56,840 nt of DNA from an uncultured Lentisphaerota bacterium (GTDB lineage Bacteria; Verrucomicrobiota; Kiritimatiellia; RFP12; UBA1067): assembly GCA_900321255.1 (NCBI GenBank), contig ONVK01000004.1:1-56840 (forward strand). The letters run 5' to 3'. The position numbers were made by a program, and so were the translations under genes. Every line of letters begins with the position of its first letter. Position 1 is the stretch's first letter. Shown here piece by piece: positions 26,155-33,009 of this stretch. The notes beneath the pieces were generated by a model, which worked only from the letters and a program-made list of their open reading frames with translations, was not told the origin of the DNA and did no database searches.

Positions 26155-26490
26155 TTAGATCATCAGCGCTTCGGCACGGGCGAGGCAGGACGCCGCCCGC
26201 TCGTTGTTCACCGTGTCCGTCGCGTCGTTGAAGTATGCAAGGTACGCCACGTAGAGCGCGAGGGCGCCGGCGTAGCAATTGTCGATCGGAATGTCCGCGT
26301 CGTCCCCCTCGGGCAGCGAGATGTAGTCCTGCACGACGCCTTCGAGGTAGCGCGTCGAGGGGACGCGGCGGTTCAGCCGGCGCACCGCGGTCTGCAAGTG
26401 GTCGCGCAGCTGGGCATCCTCCCAGCGGTAGGGCTCGACGGTATCCTCGAGGATCTGCCTCGCGCGGTTTCTGATAGTCTCTACTGTCAC
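26155..26490 (-). CDS. Small head-tail adaptor-like protein (DUF6682-like)
   Basis: The 111-residue product (TVETIRNRARQILEDTVEPY, then RWEDAQLRDHL) resembles the helical adaptor proteins of short-tailed phages. The start is a GTG at 26490 overlapping the TGA of the upstream gene (GTGA). A similar helical start occurs in the protein at 36145-36768. Assignment to a connector role is inferred from this resemblance and position. Confidence 0.6.
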   Translation of the reverse strand: MTVETIRNRARQILEDTVEPYRWEDAQLRDHLQTAVRRLNRRVPSTRYLEGVVQDYISLPEGDDADIPIDNCYAGALALYVAYLAYFNDATDTVNNERAASCLARAEALMI

Positions 26491-26933
26491 TTCGCGGCCC
26501 CTTCCTGCGGCGCGTTCGCCTTCGCGAGTGCCGCCGCGTTGTCGAGCTCCTGCTGCGCCGTGCGTATCTCGCCCGCGACGAGCTCTATGTCGGTCGGGCG
26601 GATGTTGAGCATGTCGAACGTGCCGTCCATGTGCGGCGGCTTGCCGGGCGTCGGAAAGGAGACGGGCTCCTTCGCCACGGCGTCGCGGAGGGACTTCACC
26701 GCGAGGTCGAACACGGCGTCGTCCTTCGCGGCGGCGGCAATCGTCTGGAGCATCGCGCCCACTCCCGGCGGCACGACGTTCATCAAAAACGCCTCCGCCA
26801 CGGACGGATTCTGCTCCGCCATTATCACGGCGGTCATGTGCCCCGCCTTCGTGAGGGAGAACGAGGGTATCTTCGGCACGACGTTCTTGCCGTACCACCT
26901 CGCCACGCCCTTTACTATCGCCGTCTTCGTCAT
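26487..26933 (-). CDS. Hypothetical phage protein
   Basis: This is a 148-residue protein of unknown function. The first half is hydrophobic and Ala/Val-rich (FLMNVVPPGVGAMLQTIAAA) and the C-terminus is a charged Ala-rich helix (EIRTAQQELDNAAALAKAN). The start has GAAAGGA upstream. It is coupled to the adaptor-like gene by a four-base overlap. It is probably structural or an internal virion component. Confidence 0.55.
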   Translation of the reverse strand: MTKTAIVKGVARWYGKNVVPKIPSFSLTKAGHMTAVIMAEQNPSVAEAFLMNVVPPGVGAMLQTIAAAAKDDAVFDLAVKSLRDAVAKEPVSFPTPGKPPHMDGTFDMLNIRPTDIELVAGEIRTAQQELDNAAALAKANAPQEGAAK

Positions 26934-27013
26934 TTGTCTTTCCTTTCGGTTGAGTTTTGAAACACGTCGGGGGGAAGCCCGAGGGTTGCCCCCCGACGAT
27001 GTTCAAGACCCGC

Positions 27014-27655
27014 TTACGAGCCGGAAGCCGTGGCGGTCTTCGCGGCCTGGAGCTGCGAGTAAACGGCCTGCGACGGCGCGAAGGTCTGCGGCGTGATGTA
27101 GGTGCCGAGCATCGAGCCGAGCTGCGCCTGGAGAGCCGCGTTCTGCGCCTTGAGCGTCGCGACGTCCGCGGCGGTCTGCGTGTCGATGAGCTCCTGGCGC
27201 TGACGCCACTCGACGAGGGTCTTCACAACGCCGTCGATCTTGTTGTCAGTGTAGATCTGCGCCTTGAGCTGGCCGTTCTCGCCCTGGAGCGCGCCATTCT
27301 CGCGGACGAGCGAGAGTTCGCGCTGCGTGACGAAATCGTCGTGGCAGTGGTGGTCGTTGCCGAAGATGCCGCCGTTGCGTCCGAGGAGTCCGAGACCGAC
27401 AAGTCCGAGCGCGGTTGCGCCGAGAGCCGTTCCGGTGGCCGCAAGGCCGCGTCCGCCTCCGATGTTGATGTTGCCGCCGAAGCCGCGCATCAGGTCGCCG
27501 AAGCCGCCGCCGAAGCCGTTGCCGTAGCCGTATGCGGGAACCGCCACGGGATAGCCGTAGCCGCCCCAGCCGCCGCCCCACGGGCCGCCCCAGCCGTTGT
27601 TGTTGGGATACTGGTTGATCGTGGTCGATCCCTCAGTCTTGGTTGTTTCATCCAT
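27014..27655 (-). CDS. Gly-rich hypothetical phage protein with a coiled-coil tail
   Basis: The 213-residue product has a Gly/Trp/Tyr-rich first third (GWGGPWGGGWGGYGYP), then an Ala/Gly hydrophobic segment (ATGTALGATALGLVGLGLLG, about 72-91) that could cross a membrane. A coiled-coil region (ENGALQGENGQLKAQIYTDN onward) and an Ala-rich end follow. The function is unknown. The design of Gly-rich, hydrophobic and coiled segments suggests a virion or membrane-interacting role. Confidence 0.6.
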   Translation of the reverse strand: MDETTKTEGSTTINQYPNNNGWGGPWGGGWGGYGYPVAVPAYGYGNGFGGGFGDLMRGFGGNINIGGGRGLAATGTALGATALGLVGLGLLGRNGGIFGNDHHCHDDFVTQRELSLVRENGALQGENGQLKAQIYTDNKIDGVVKTLVEWRQRQELIDTQTAADVATLKAQNAALQAQLGSMLGTYITPQTFAPSQAVYSQLQAAKTATASGS

Positions 27656-27721
27656 GTTGGTATTCTCCTATTGGATTTGTTGTTGGTTTATCCCGCCCGC
27701 ACCGTGCGGACGGAAATCGTC

Positions 27722-28135
27722 TCAGCCGCGCATGAGGCCGGAGAGGGTCGAAACCTCCTCCTTGACGTCCTTCGCGGCATCCTCCTCGTTGCACGCCCAG
27801 CAGAAGTCGCTCGCGGCCATGATCGCCTCGGCGGCCTGTGTGTAGGACTTATTCTTCATGATCCAGGCAAGCGCCTTGACGGCGCCCTCGCGCGTCTCGA
27901 CGGTTTCGCCCGTGATGGTCTTGAAGGTTTCCACGGCCTTGTCGCGCTTCTCCTTGTACTTCTTCATCTTGGCGCGGTACTCCAGCTTTTCGCGGACGCT
28001 CTCGCCGTTCTGCCTGGAGTCGTCGTTCATGCCGTTCTGCATGGACATCCCGCGCATGGCCGTTCTCGCCATGCCGCTGCCCCAGTCGCCTGTGGCACCG
28101 TTCTGGCCTGTCGTGTTGTTCTGGTCATTTGCCAT
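27722..28135 (-). CDS. Hypothetical phage protein
   Basis: This is a 137-residue protein with an Asn/Gly/Met-rich N-terminus (first 45 residues) and a Lys/Glu-rich helical core (KLEYRAKMKKYKEKRDKAVE). Two cysteines occur in DFCWACNEEDAAKDV. The function is unknown. A long inverted repeat lies 27-68 bases upstream of its start. Confidence 0.55.
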   Translation of the reverse strand: MANDQNNTTGQNGATGDWGSGMARTAMRGMSMQNGMNDDSRQNGESVREKLEYRAKMKKYKEKRDKAVETFKTITGETVETREGAVKALAWIMKNKSYTQAAEAIMAASDFCWACNEEDAAKDVKEEVSTLSGLMRG

Positions 28136-28161
28136 TTTGATTTCCTTTTTTCGCCCTCCCT

Positions 28162-28203
28162 CCGCGAGAGGGGAGAGCCTGTTTGAGTTGTCCCCTCTCG
28201 CGG
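28162..28203. repeat. 13-base perfect inverted repeat in the virion operon
   Basis: CCGCGAGAGGGGA (28162-28174) is perfectly complementary to 28191-28203 around a 16-base loop. It lies in the 239-base gap between two virion genes (28136-28374), which otherwise holds only a shorter GCCGC/GCGGC hairpin near 28257. It has no T-tract, so it may be an RNA processing or stability element rather than a terminator. It also contains one TTGTCCCC (28188-28195). Confidence 0.7.
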
Positions 28204-28374
28204 AAGGGGTTTGATCGCTCCTTGTTCAATCGCCCTGTTTTGGCCTCTCCGCGCTCGCCGCGTTAACCCCGCGGCTCACCCCTCCTCCAGGGTTCGGGCG
28301 TCTCGCGTCAATGAATGGGTGTCGCTGCTATCCCACGGGCCTAAACGGATTCATTGTTTTTCCCGCAATCCCCC

Positions 28375-28866
28375 TTACTTCACCTTGCAGTCCTCGCAGT
28401 CGTCGCCCGACACGATGTCCGACACTGTGTCGATGATCTCGCTCACGCCGTCGGAGGCGGTCTTCGTCGGGCCGTTGTAGTTGAGGTCGACATCCGGCTT
28501 CACGTCCGTCGTGTACTGCGGTGTCGCGGTCTGCGTCTCGGTGCCGCTGTTCTCGATGCTCATGGCCTGGGAAGCGATGTCCACACGAGCAACGTCGTTT
28601 GTCGTGCCGTTGCCCGAGCCGTAGATGTTGATGGTGCAGTCCTTGATCGTGAGGGTCTGCGAACGGCTTGGCGTGACAGTGCCGCACCCGCAGAGGGTTG
28701 CCGCTACGACGAACGCGAGGGCGATTGCGCCCAGCGAGCATTTCCCGCCTTTGCACGGAGAGCACTTGCCGCCCTTGCACTTTGACGCGAGCTTGGCGGC
28801 GACCTTTGCCTTTGCGGTAGCGACCTTCGCCTTGACCGCCGACTTGATGATGTTCTTTAGCTTCAT
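28375..28866 (-). CDS. Cys-rich putative lipoprotein of the lysis or tail region
   Basis: The 163-residue product has a Lys/Ala-rich start, then a repeated CKGGKCSPCKGGKCS motif at about 30-44. A hydrophobic segment ending in a lipobox (ALAFVVAATLCGC) follows at about 48-60, then a polar Thr/Ser/Asp-rich domain. The position of the lipobox far from the N-terminus is unusual. Location near holin candidates would fit an outer-membrane spanin-like lipoprotein, but this is a guess. Confidence 0.5.
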   Translation of the reverse strand: MKLKNIIKSAVKAKVATAKAKVAAKLASKCKGGKCSPCKGGKCSLGAIALAFVVAATLCGCGTVTPSRSQTLTIKDCTINIYGSGNGTTNDVARVDIASQAMSIENSGTETQTATPQYTTDVKPDVDLNYNGPTKTASDGVSEIIDTVSDIVSGDDCEDCKVK

Positions 28867-28903
28867 GGCTGGTTTTCTCCTTGATAGTTTGGTTTATTGA
28901 TGC

Positions 28904-29154
28904 CTACGCCGTCAGCTCCTTCGCGAGCTTCGTCGCCTCTTCCACGAGGGCGTCGGCCTCTGCCTCGTCGAGCTTGCCGTCAGCGAGCTTCGCGTCGAGC
29001 GACTTGAGGAAGCGACTACGGCCTCGATCTTGGCGACTGCGGCGGCGACGATTGCGCGGGCGCGGTCGATGTTGACGTTGTAGGCGGCGAGCGCCTTGTT
29101 CACGACGTCGAGAAGCCACTTCTTGACGCCCCATTTAACTAACCAGTTCATCAT
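28904..29154 (-). pseudogene. Small phage gene interrupted by a one-base frameshift
   Basis: The frame opened by the ATG at 29154 (MMNWLVKWGVKKWLLDVVNK onward, with AAGGAG upstream) reads sensibly to about 29012. The continuation FLKSLDAKLADGKLDEAEAD is then in the next frame and ends at 28904. The total of 251 bases is one short of a multiple of three, so one base seems to be missing near 29010-29018, or a -1 frameshift is used. No clear slippery heptamer is seen. The joined product would be about 83 residues, function unknown. Confidence 0.6.
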
Positions 29155-29189
29155 TGTTTTTCTCCTTTGTGTTGGTGTTAACTTTCGGG

Positions 29190-29549
29190 TTACTTCTTGT
29201 GGGGCTTCTGCGCTGTGCTTTGGCTCCACTTGTCGAAGTCGTTGTGCGCGGGGAGCGCGTCCGTCTGCATCGGCACGCTCGGCAGGGTGTCGCGGACGGT
29301 CTTGAGCCCGCGCTCGCCTATCGCGCCGTATGCGATGACGCCAATAGCGAACAGGAGCAGGAGCACCAGCGCGGCGATAATGCGGTTGGTGGTCGTGTCG
29401 CGCCGCTTCAAAAGGTCTATGAGGTTGACGTTCGACTCGACGACTCCGCGCAGGTAGCCGTTGGTTTCGTCAACCTTGCTCTCGACGGAGTTGATGCGGT
29501 CGTAGACCTTCGAGAGTTCCTGCTGCGCTATGGCGTTGTTCTGCGGCAT
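29190..29549 (-). CDS. Coiled-coil protein with one TM segment, lysis candidate
   Basis: This 119-residue protein has a coiled-coil N-terminus (ELSKVYDRINSVESKVDETN), a TM helix at about 58-76 (IIAALVLLLLFAIGVIAYG) and a polar C-terminal tail. This layout resembles inner-membrane spanin or holin-associated proteins. Position next to a two-TM gene cluster supports a lysis role. The function is inferred. Confidence 0.55.
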   Translation of the reverse strand: MPQNNAIAQQELSKVYDRINSVESKVDETNGYLRGVVESNVNLIDLLKRRDTTTNRIIAALVLLLLFAIGVIAYGAIGERGLKTVRDTLPSVPMQTDALPAHNDFDKWSQSTAQKPHKK

Positions 29550-29568
29550 TGTTAGTAAGTCCTTTCTT

Positions 29569-31011
29569 TTACGGCAGGTTGAACCGCGCCTTGTCTACGC
29601 GGTAGTTGCGCGCGATTTCGTCGGCGGTGAGTTTGCGGGAATATATACGAAGATTGTACAGCTTTCCTCTTACATTTCGGTTTCTTCCCGCGCTCCAGTT
29701 GTAGCAACCAATCGCAAAAGATGTCAAGTCGGACGCGGTGGGAATCGCGGCGGTCGTTGTTATTGTGCCAGACATTTCCCACAATTTCATTTCCTGAGTT
29801 CCGTTTACAGAATCAAAGATAAACGTCGGGTTGAATACAGTTCCAAGTATCTGGTCCCATGATCGTATGTTAGATGGAAAATTTATGACAGCACGCGTAC
29901 TAGCCCATGTCATCATGTTTGCCGAGCCGCAAGACAAGCTATTTGTCACGGAAAATATGCACCCGTCCGTCGTCGTTCCAGAAGGAGAACATTGGAAAAC
30001 ACAGAAGTTTCCGCTCGTCGGCTGTATCTCTGGAATGAAAATACCCTGAATTGTGAAGTCGCCTGTCGTAAATGTGTTTTTTAGCGCAGAGGTCGGCGTG
30101 CCGATAAACATGGCAGACTCCAGCGCATTATAAAAATAGTTATTCCCCCAATATCTGCTCTCTGAAAGTGCCGACTGAAGGGTTGCATCGTTTTCTCCAA
30201 CGATGTCTTTCCACGTCGTCGCGCTCGCGTCATGCACACCCCATCCCGCGTTCTCGATGCCGTCCCACATCGCGACAAGCCCGCTCTGCACGTAGTCCTT
30301 TGCGGTGATGCGGTGGAACAGGTCGGTGCATCCCATCTTGCCGATGGCGACGCCGTTCGACGGCGAGGCGTAGCGGTGGAGCGAGAGTATCGGCACGGCC
30401 TTGTCGGGGCCGAGGACGAACGCGCCGCTACCCGCGTTGCCGAACAGCCGCTTGGATACGCGGTCGTAGAGGTAGCCCACGGCGGACGCGCCGCTCCCCA
30501 CGCGCACGGGGATGTAGTCGCGAACGAGGGTGCCGTTGACATAGATTTTGCACGAGTAGATGCAACCCTTGAAATAATAGCTTGTATGCTTGAATACCAG
30601 TATATTGCCATCGGCTATCGTCGCGGATGTGATGCTCTTTGTAGTCACATTTCCGTCGATGCTCAAGGTCATTGTTGGCGTCGTCGTGATTTCCGCAGAA
30701 ATGCTGTAAACTCGGGAGAGCACAAGCTGTCGTGTTAGTTCGATGTAATTCCCCGATCTATTCCACAACCCAAATTTCCCAGCGGCGTAGTTGCTGTATA
30801 GCTCAAACCCATCTCCGCGAGATCTGCCGACAATAGCCATCTCACCGCCACTTTGCGTCTGCGCACAAACCACGTCGGCGCGGATGCCGAAGCCAGACGA
30901 GACGATGCCCGTGTCGATGTACTGCGTCCCCGTGGATTCCAGATACTCCACCTCCGTGTCATACGGAAGCCGCTTCCCCGCCATCAGCGCGTTTCTGAGG
31001 TTTATCAGCAT
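29569..31011 (-). CDS. Tail protein with lectin-like (LamG-type) modules
   Basis: This 480-residue protein contains a beta-rich module with EVEYLESTGTQYIDTGI and a shared segment RDYIPVRVG...VGYLYDRVSKRLFGNAG. A second LamG-like segment carries SGLVAMWDGIENAGWGVHDA. Such modules bind glycans. The ATG at 31011 (MLINLRNALMAG) has GGAGG six bases upstream and overlaps the stop of the holin-like gene, so it was preferred over in-frame ATGs at 31065 and 31086. It probably acts as a receptor-binding tail protein. It shares modules with the protein at 31828-33009. Confidence 0.7.
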   Translation of the reverse strand: MLINLRNALMAGKRLPYDTEVEYLESTGTQYIDTGIVSSGFGIRADVVCAQTQSGGEMAIVGRSRGDGFELYSNYAAGKFGLWNRSGNYIELTRQLVLSRVYSISAEITTTPTMTLSIDGNVTTKSITSATIADGNILVFKHTSYYFKGCIYSCKIYVNGTLVRDYIPVRVGSGASAVGYLYDRVSKRLFGNAGSGAFVLGPDKAVPILSLHRYASPSNGVAIGKMGCTDLFHRITAKDYVQSGLVAMWDGIENAGWGVHDASATTWKDIVGENDATLQSALSESRYWGNNYFYNALESAMFIGTPTSALKNTFTTGDFTIQGIFIPEIQPTSGNFCVFQCSPSGTTTDGCIFSVTNSLSCGSANMMTWASTRAVINFPSNIRSWDQILGTVFNPTFIFDSVNGTQEMKLWEMSGTITTTAAIPTASDLTSFAIGCYNWSAGRNRNVRGKLYNLRIYSRKLTADEIARNYRVDKARFNLP

Positions 31012-31223
31012 GGAGCGCCTCCGTTCTGCGTCGCGTTTCTTCCGTCCGGTAAATCTATGGTGCATAATGGAATTGTAAAAAACCAAAACGCGGCAAAAGT
31101 GATTACGCCGAGAATCGCGTCGAGGATGCGGTATTTCACAGGACTCTTGTATGTGGCGGTTGTGCCCATGACGAGCGCCACAACAAAACCAACAGCATAG
31201 ATTTCGAGAATTGAATAAAGCAC
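31005..31223 (-). CDS. Holin-like two-TM protein
   Basis: The GTG at 31223 opens a 72-residue frame with GGAGGG upstream. Two hydrophobic stretches (VLYSILEIYAVGFVVALVMG and DAILGVITFAAFWFFTIPL) are separated by a basic loop (TYKSPVKYR), then a polar tail. This two-helix layout fits small phage holins. It starts four bases after the upstream stop, and its own stop overlaps the next ATG. Because it starts with GTG it is easy to miss. The holin role is an inference. Confidence 0.6.
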   Translation of the reverse strand: MLYSILEIYAVGFVVALVMGTTATYKSPVKYRILDAILGVITFAAFWFFTIPLCTIDLPDGRNATQNGGAPC

Positions 31224-31227
31224 GGTG

Positions 31228-31815
31228 TCAGCCCTCCGTCGGTATCGCGTCGAGGAACGCGTCGATTTCAGCGCGGGTCTTGCCGAGCGCGTTCGCCGCG
31301 CCGTCCAAGAGCGCGTTCCACGCCTCCGCTCCGCCGAAGCCCTCCTCGATGTAGTCGCAGTCCGAGAGCGCCGCCCACGCGGGGTAGTCGGGCTTGACGA
31401 GCAGTTCGGTGAGGTACGACTGCGCGGCGGGGAGGAGGTGCGCGTCGGCAAGGGCGCACTTGACGGAGAGGCGCGACCACCTGCGCGGAGGGGGCGGCGG
31501 GTTGTCCACGAGAGTGTAGACCCACTTGTAGCCGTCATCGCCGTTCGGCTCGATCTTGTCCGTGCGCTCGAAGTGTTGCCCCTCGGGCGGGTCTACGGGC
31601 CAGTCGGGGGACAGAGGCAGGTAGCCCATCGCCGCCCTGTCCGCGTCCGTCGGGTTCGTCTTTGTCTCGAAGGTGTCCCAGTCGCGCTCCCAATGCTCGC
31701 CCGTCTCGGGGTCCACGCCCTCGTCGTGGTGGTGCGTGACGACACGGAGAACGGTCGGCGCGTAGATGGGGCGGCTGTTCTCGTCGGGCTTTGCGAAGTT
31801 GCGGTTCTGCTTCAT
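31228..31815 (-). CDS. Hypothetical phage protein, possible tail fibre assembly factor
   Basis: The 195-residue product contains an RPIYAPTVLRVVTHHHDEGV start, an acidic Pro-rich middle (LVDNPPPPPRRWSRLSVKC) and a C-terminal helical domain (AALSDCDYIEEGFGGAEAWN). Location directly after tail fibre genes and the final helical domain resemble tail fibre assembly proteins, but similarity is weak. It ends four bases before the holin-like GTG. Confidence 0.5.
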   Translation of the reverse strand: MKQNRNFAKPDENSRPIYAPTVLRVVTHHHDEGVDPETGEHWERDWDTFETKTNPTDADRAAMGYLPLSPDWPVDPPEGQHFERTDKIEPNGDDGYKWVYTLVDNPPPPPRRWSRLSVKCALADAHLLPAAQSYLTELLVKPDYPAWAALSDCDYIEEGFGGAEAWNALLDGAANALGKTRAEIDAFLDAIPTEG

Positions 31816-31827
31816 GTCGGTTCTCCT

Positions 31828-33009
31828 TTATGCGGGAATGGGGTACTTGAGGTCGTTGCCGTAGCCGAACGCTCCTGTGCCTTGATTGCGGTAGATGCGC
31901 CTCGTCAGCACGTCCATTATCGCGCCCTCCGTGCCGACGCGAACTGGGCGGAAGGAGAGAGCTGGAATAGTATTCAAGTGCGCCGTCAAATTGTACAGAC
32001 GCATCACACCGAGACTCGTAGGTTGGTTGGCGTTATTGATTGCGAAAAGGTAGAGATTATAACTACTGGTAAAAACCCCTGTGCGGCTCCCCACTCCGCC
32101 ACGAACGCCGTTGACCTCGAAATACTGCTCGCCCGAGTATAGATGAGCCTTGACGTTGTAATCCGTGCCGAGTGTAAGCGACTGCACTTCGACGATGACG
32201 TTTGGGTTGGAATAGTTATATGCTAAATTGCCGTTGCTTCGGACGAGTCCAATATAGCAACTTTGATTATTCTCATATTCGCCTCCGATGCCGAGCGGCA
32301 ACGGGTTCTGCGGTCTAAATTTATACTCGAAGTCGTAGCCGTCGCGTCCCTTCATCCCCGTGTCGATATACTCCGTGCCGTGGCTCTCGATGTACGCCAC
32401 AGGCACCACGTCGCTACCGTAGGAGAATGCCCCCGAGCCCGCGTTCCCGAAGAGCTTGCGCGAAACGCGGTCGTAGAGGTAGCCGACAGTGCCCTTGCGA
32501 ACTGGGATGTAGTCGCGGAGAAGGACGCCGTTGTCCCAGATTTTGAAGGAGTAGAACTTGCCAACCATGTTCGCCGTGACTGTCGTGGTACTATTCCGCC
32601 CAGCGAATACAACCATAGTGTATCCGCTCTGCTCGACCACTGTCTGCGTGGCGTCGTATGAGTGTGAAGTGCTGTTTACTATCACACCGCTTGAATCTTG
32701 GGTGATGTCAACAAGTCCACTTGGGGCGGCGCTGGCATAGGCAGATGTCCCCCAGCGCGCAAAGCCTAAGTTCCCAGTCGTGCCAGTCCCCGAAGCGCAA
32801 GAGATGGTGGAGTTTCCGGCGCGAACACCATAGGCGAAATATGAGGTTGAGGAATTTGTCTCAAATACCGCTCTAATCTTTAAGCTCTGCTTTGCGTTTA
32901 CCCCGGTGTCAATCCACTGCGTCCCCGTGGATTCAAGGAACTCCACCTCCGCGTCGTAGGGAAGCCCCGCGCCGCTCGCCCGTATCGCGCCTCTCGCCGC
33001 AAGCATCAT
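31828..33009 (-). CDS. Tail protein with two lectin-like modules
   Basis: The 393-residue protein has a first module starting AEVEFLESTGTQWIDTGV and a shared LLRDYIPVRKGTVGYLYDRV segment ending in LFGNAGSGAF. A second module starts AYIESHGTEYIDTG. The start is the first ATG of an ATGATG at 33009, overlapping the tail fibre stop (ATGA). The modules match those at 29569-31011, so the two are probably paralogous receptor-binding proteins. Confidence 0.7.
   Translation of the reverse strand: MMLAARGAIRASGAGLPYDAEVEFLESTGTQWIDTGVNAKQSLKIRAVFETNSSTSYFAYGVRAGNSTISCASGTGTTGNLGFARWGTSAYASAAPSGLVDITQDSSGVIVNSTSHSYDATQTVVEQSGYTMVVFAGRNSTTTVTANMVGKFYSFKIWDNGVLLRDYIPVRKGTVGYLYDRVSRKLFGNAGSGAFSYGSDVVPVAYIESHGTEYIDTGMKGRDGYDFEYKFRPQNPLPLGIGGEYENNQSCYIGLVRSNGNLAYNYSNPNVIVEVQSLTLGTDYNVKAHLYSGEQYFEVNGVRGGVGSRTGVFTSSYNLYLFAINNANQPTSLGVMRLYNLTAHLNTIPALSFRPVRVGTEGAIMDVLTRRIYRNQGTGAFGYGNDLKYPIPA

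Noticed and set aside
29569-33009. Diversity-generating retroelement acting on the lectin-like tail proteins
   Set aside because: No reverse transcriptase gene and no template repeat were seen in the window. It could still exist beyond the right edge.
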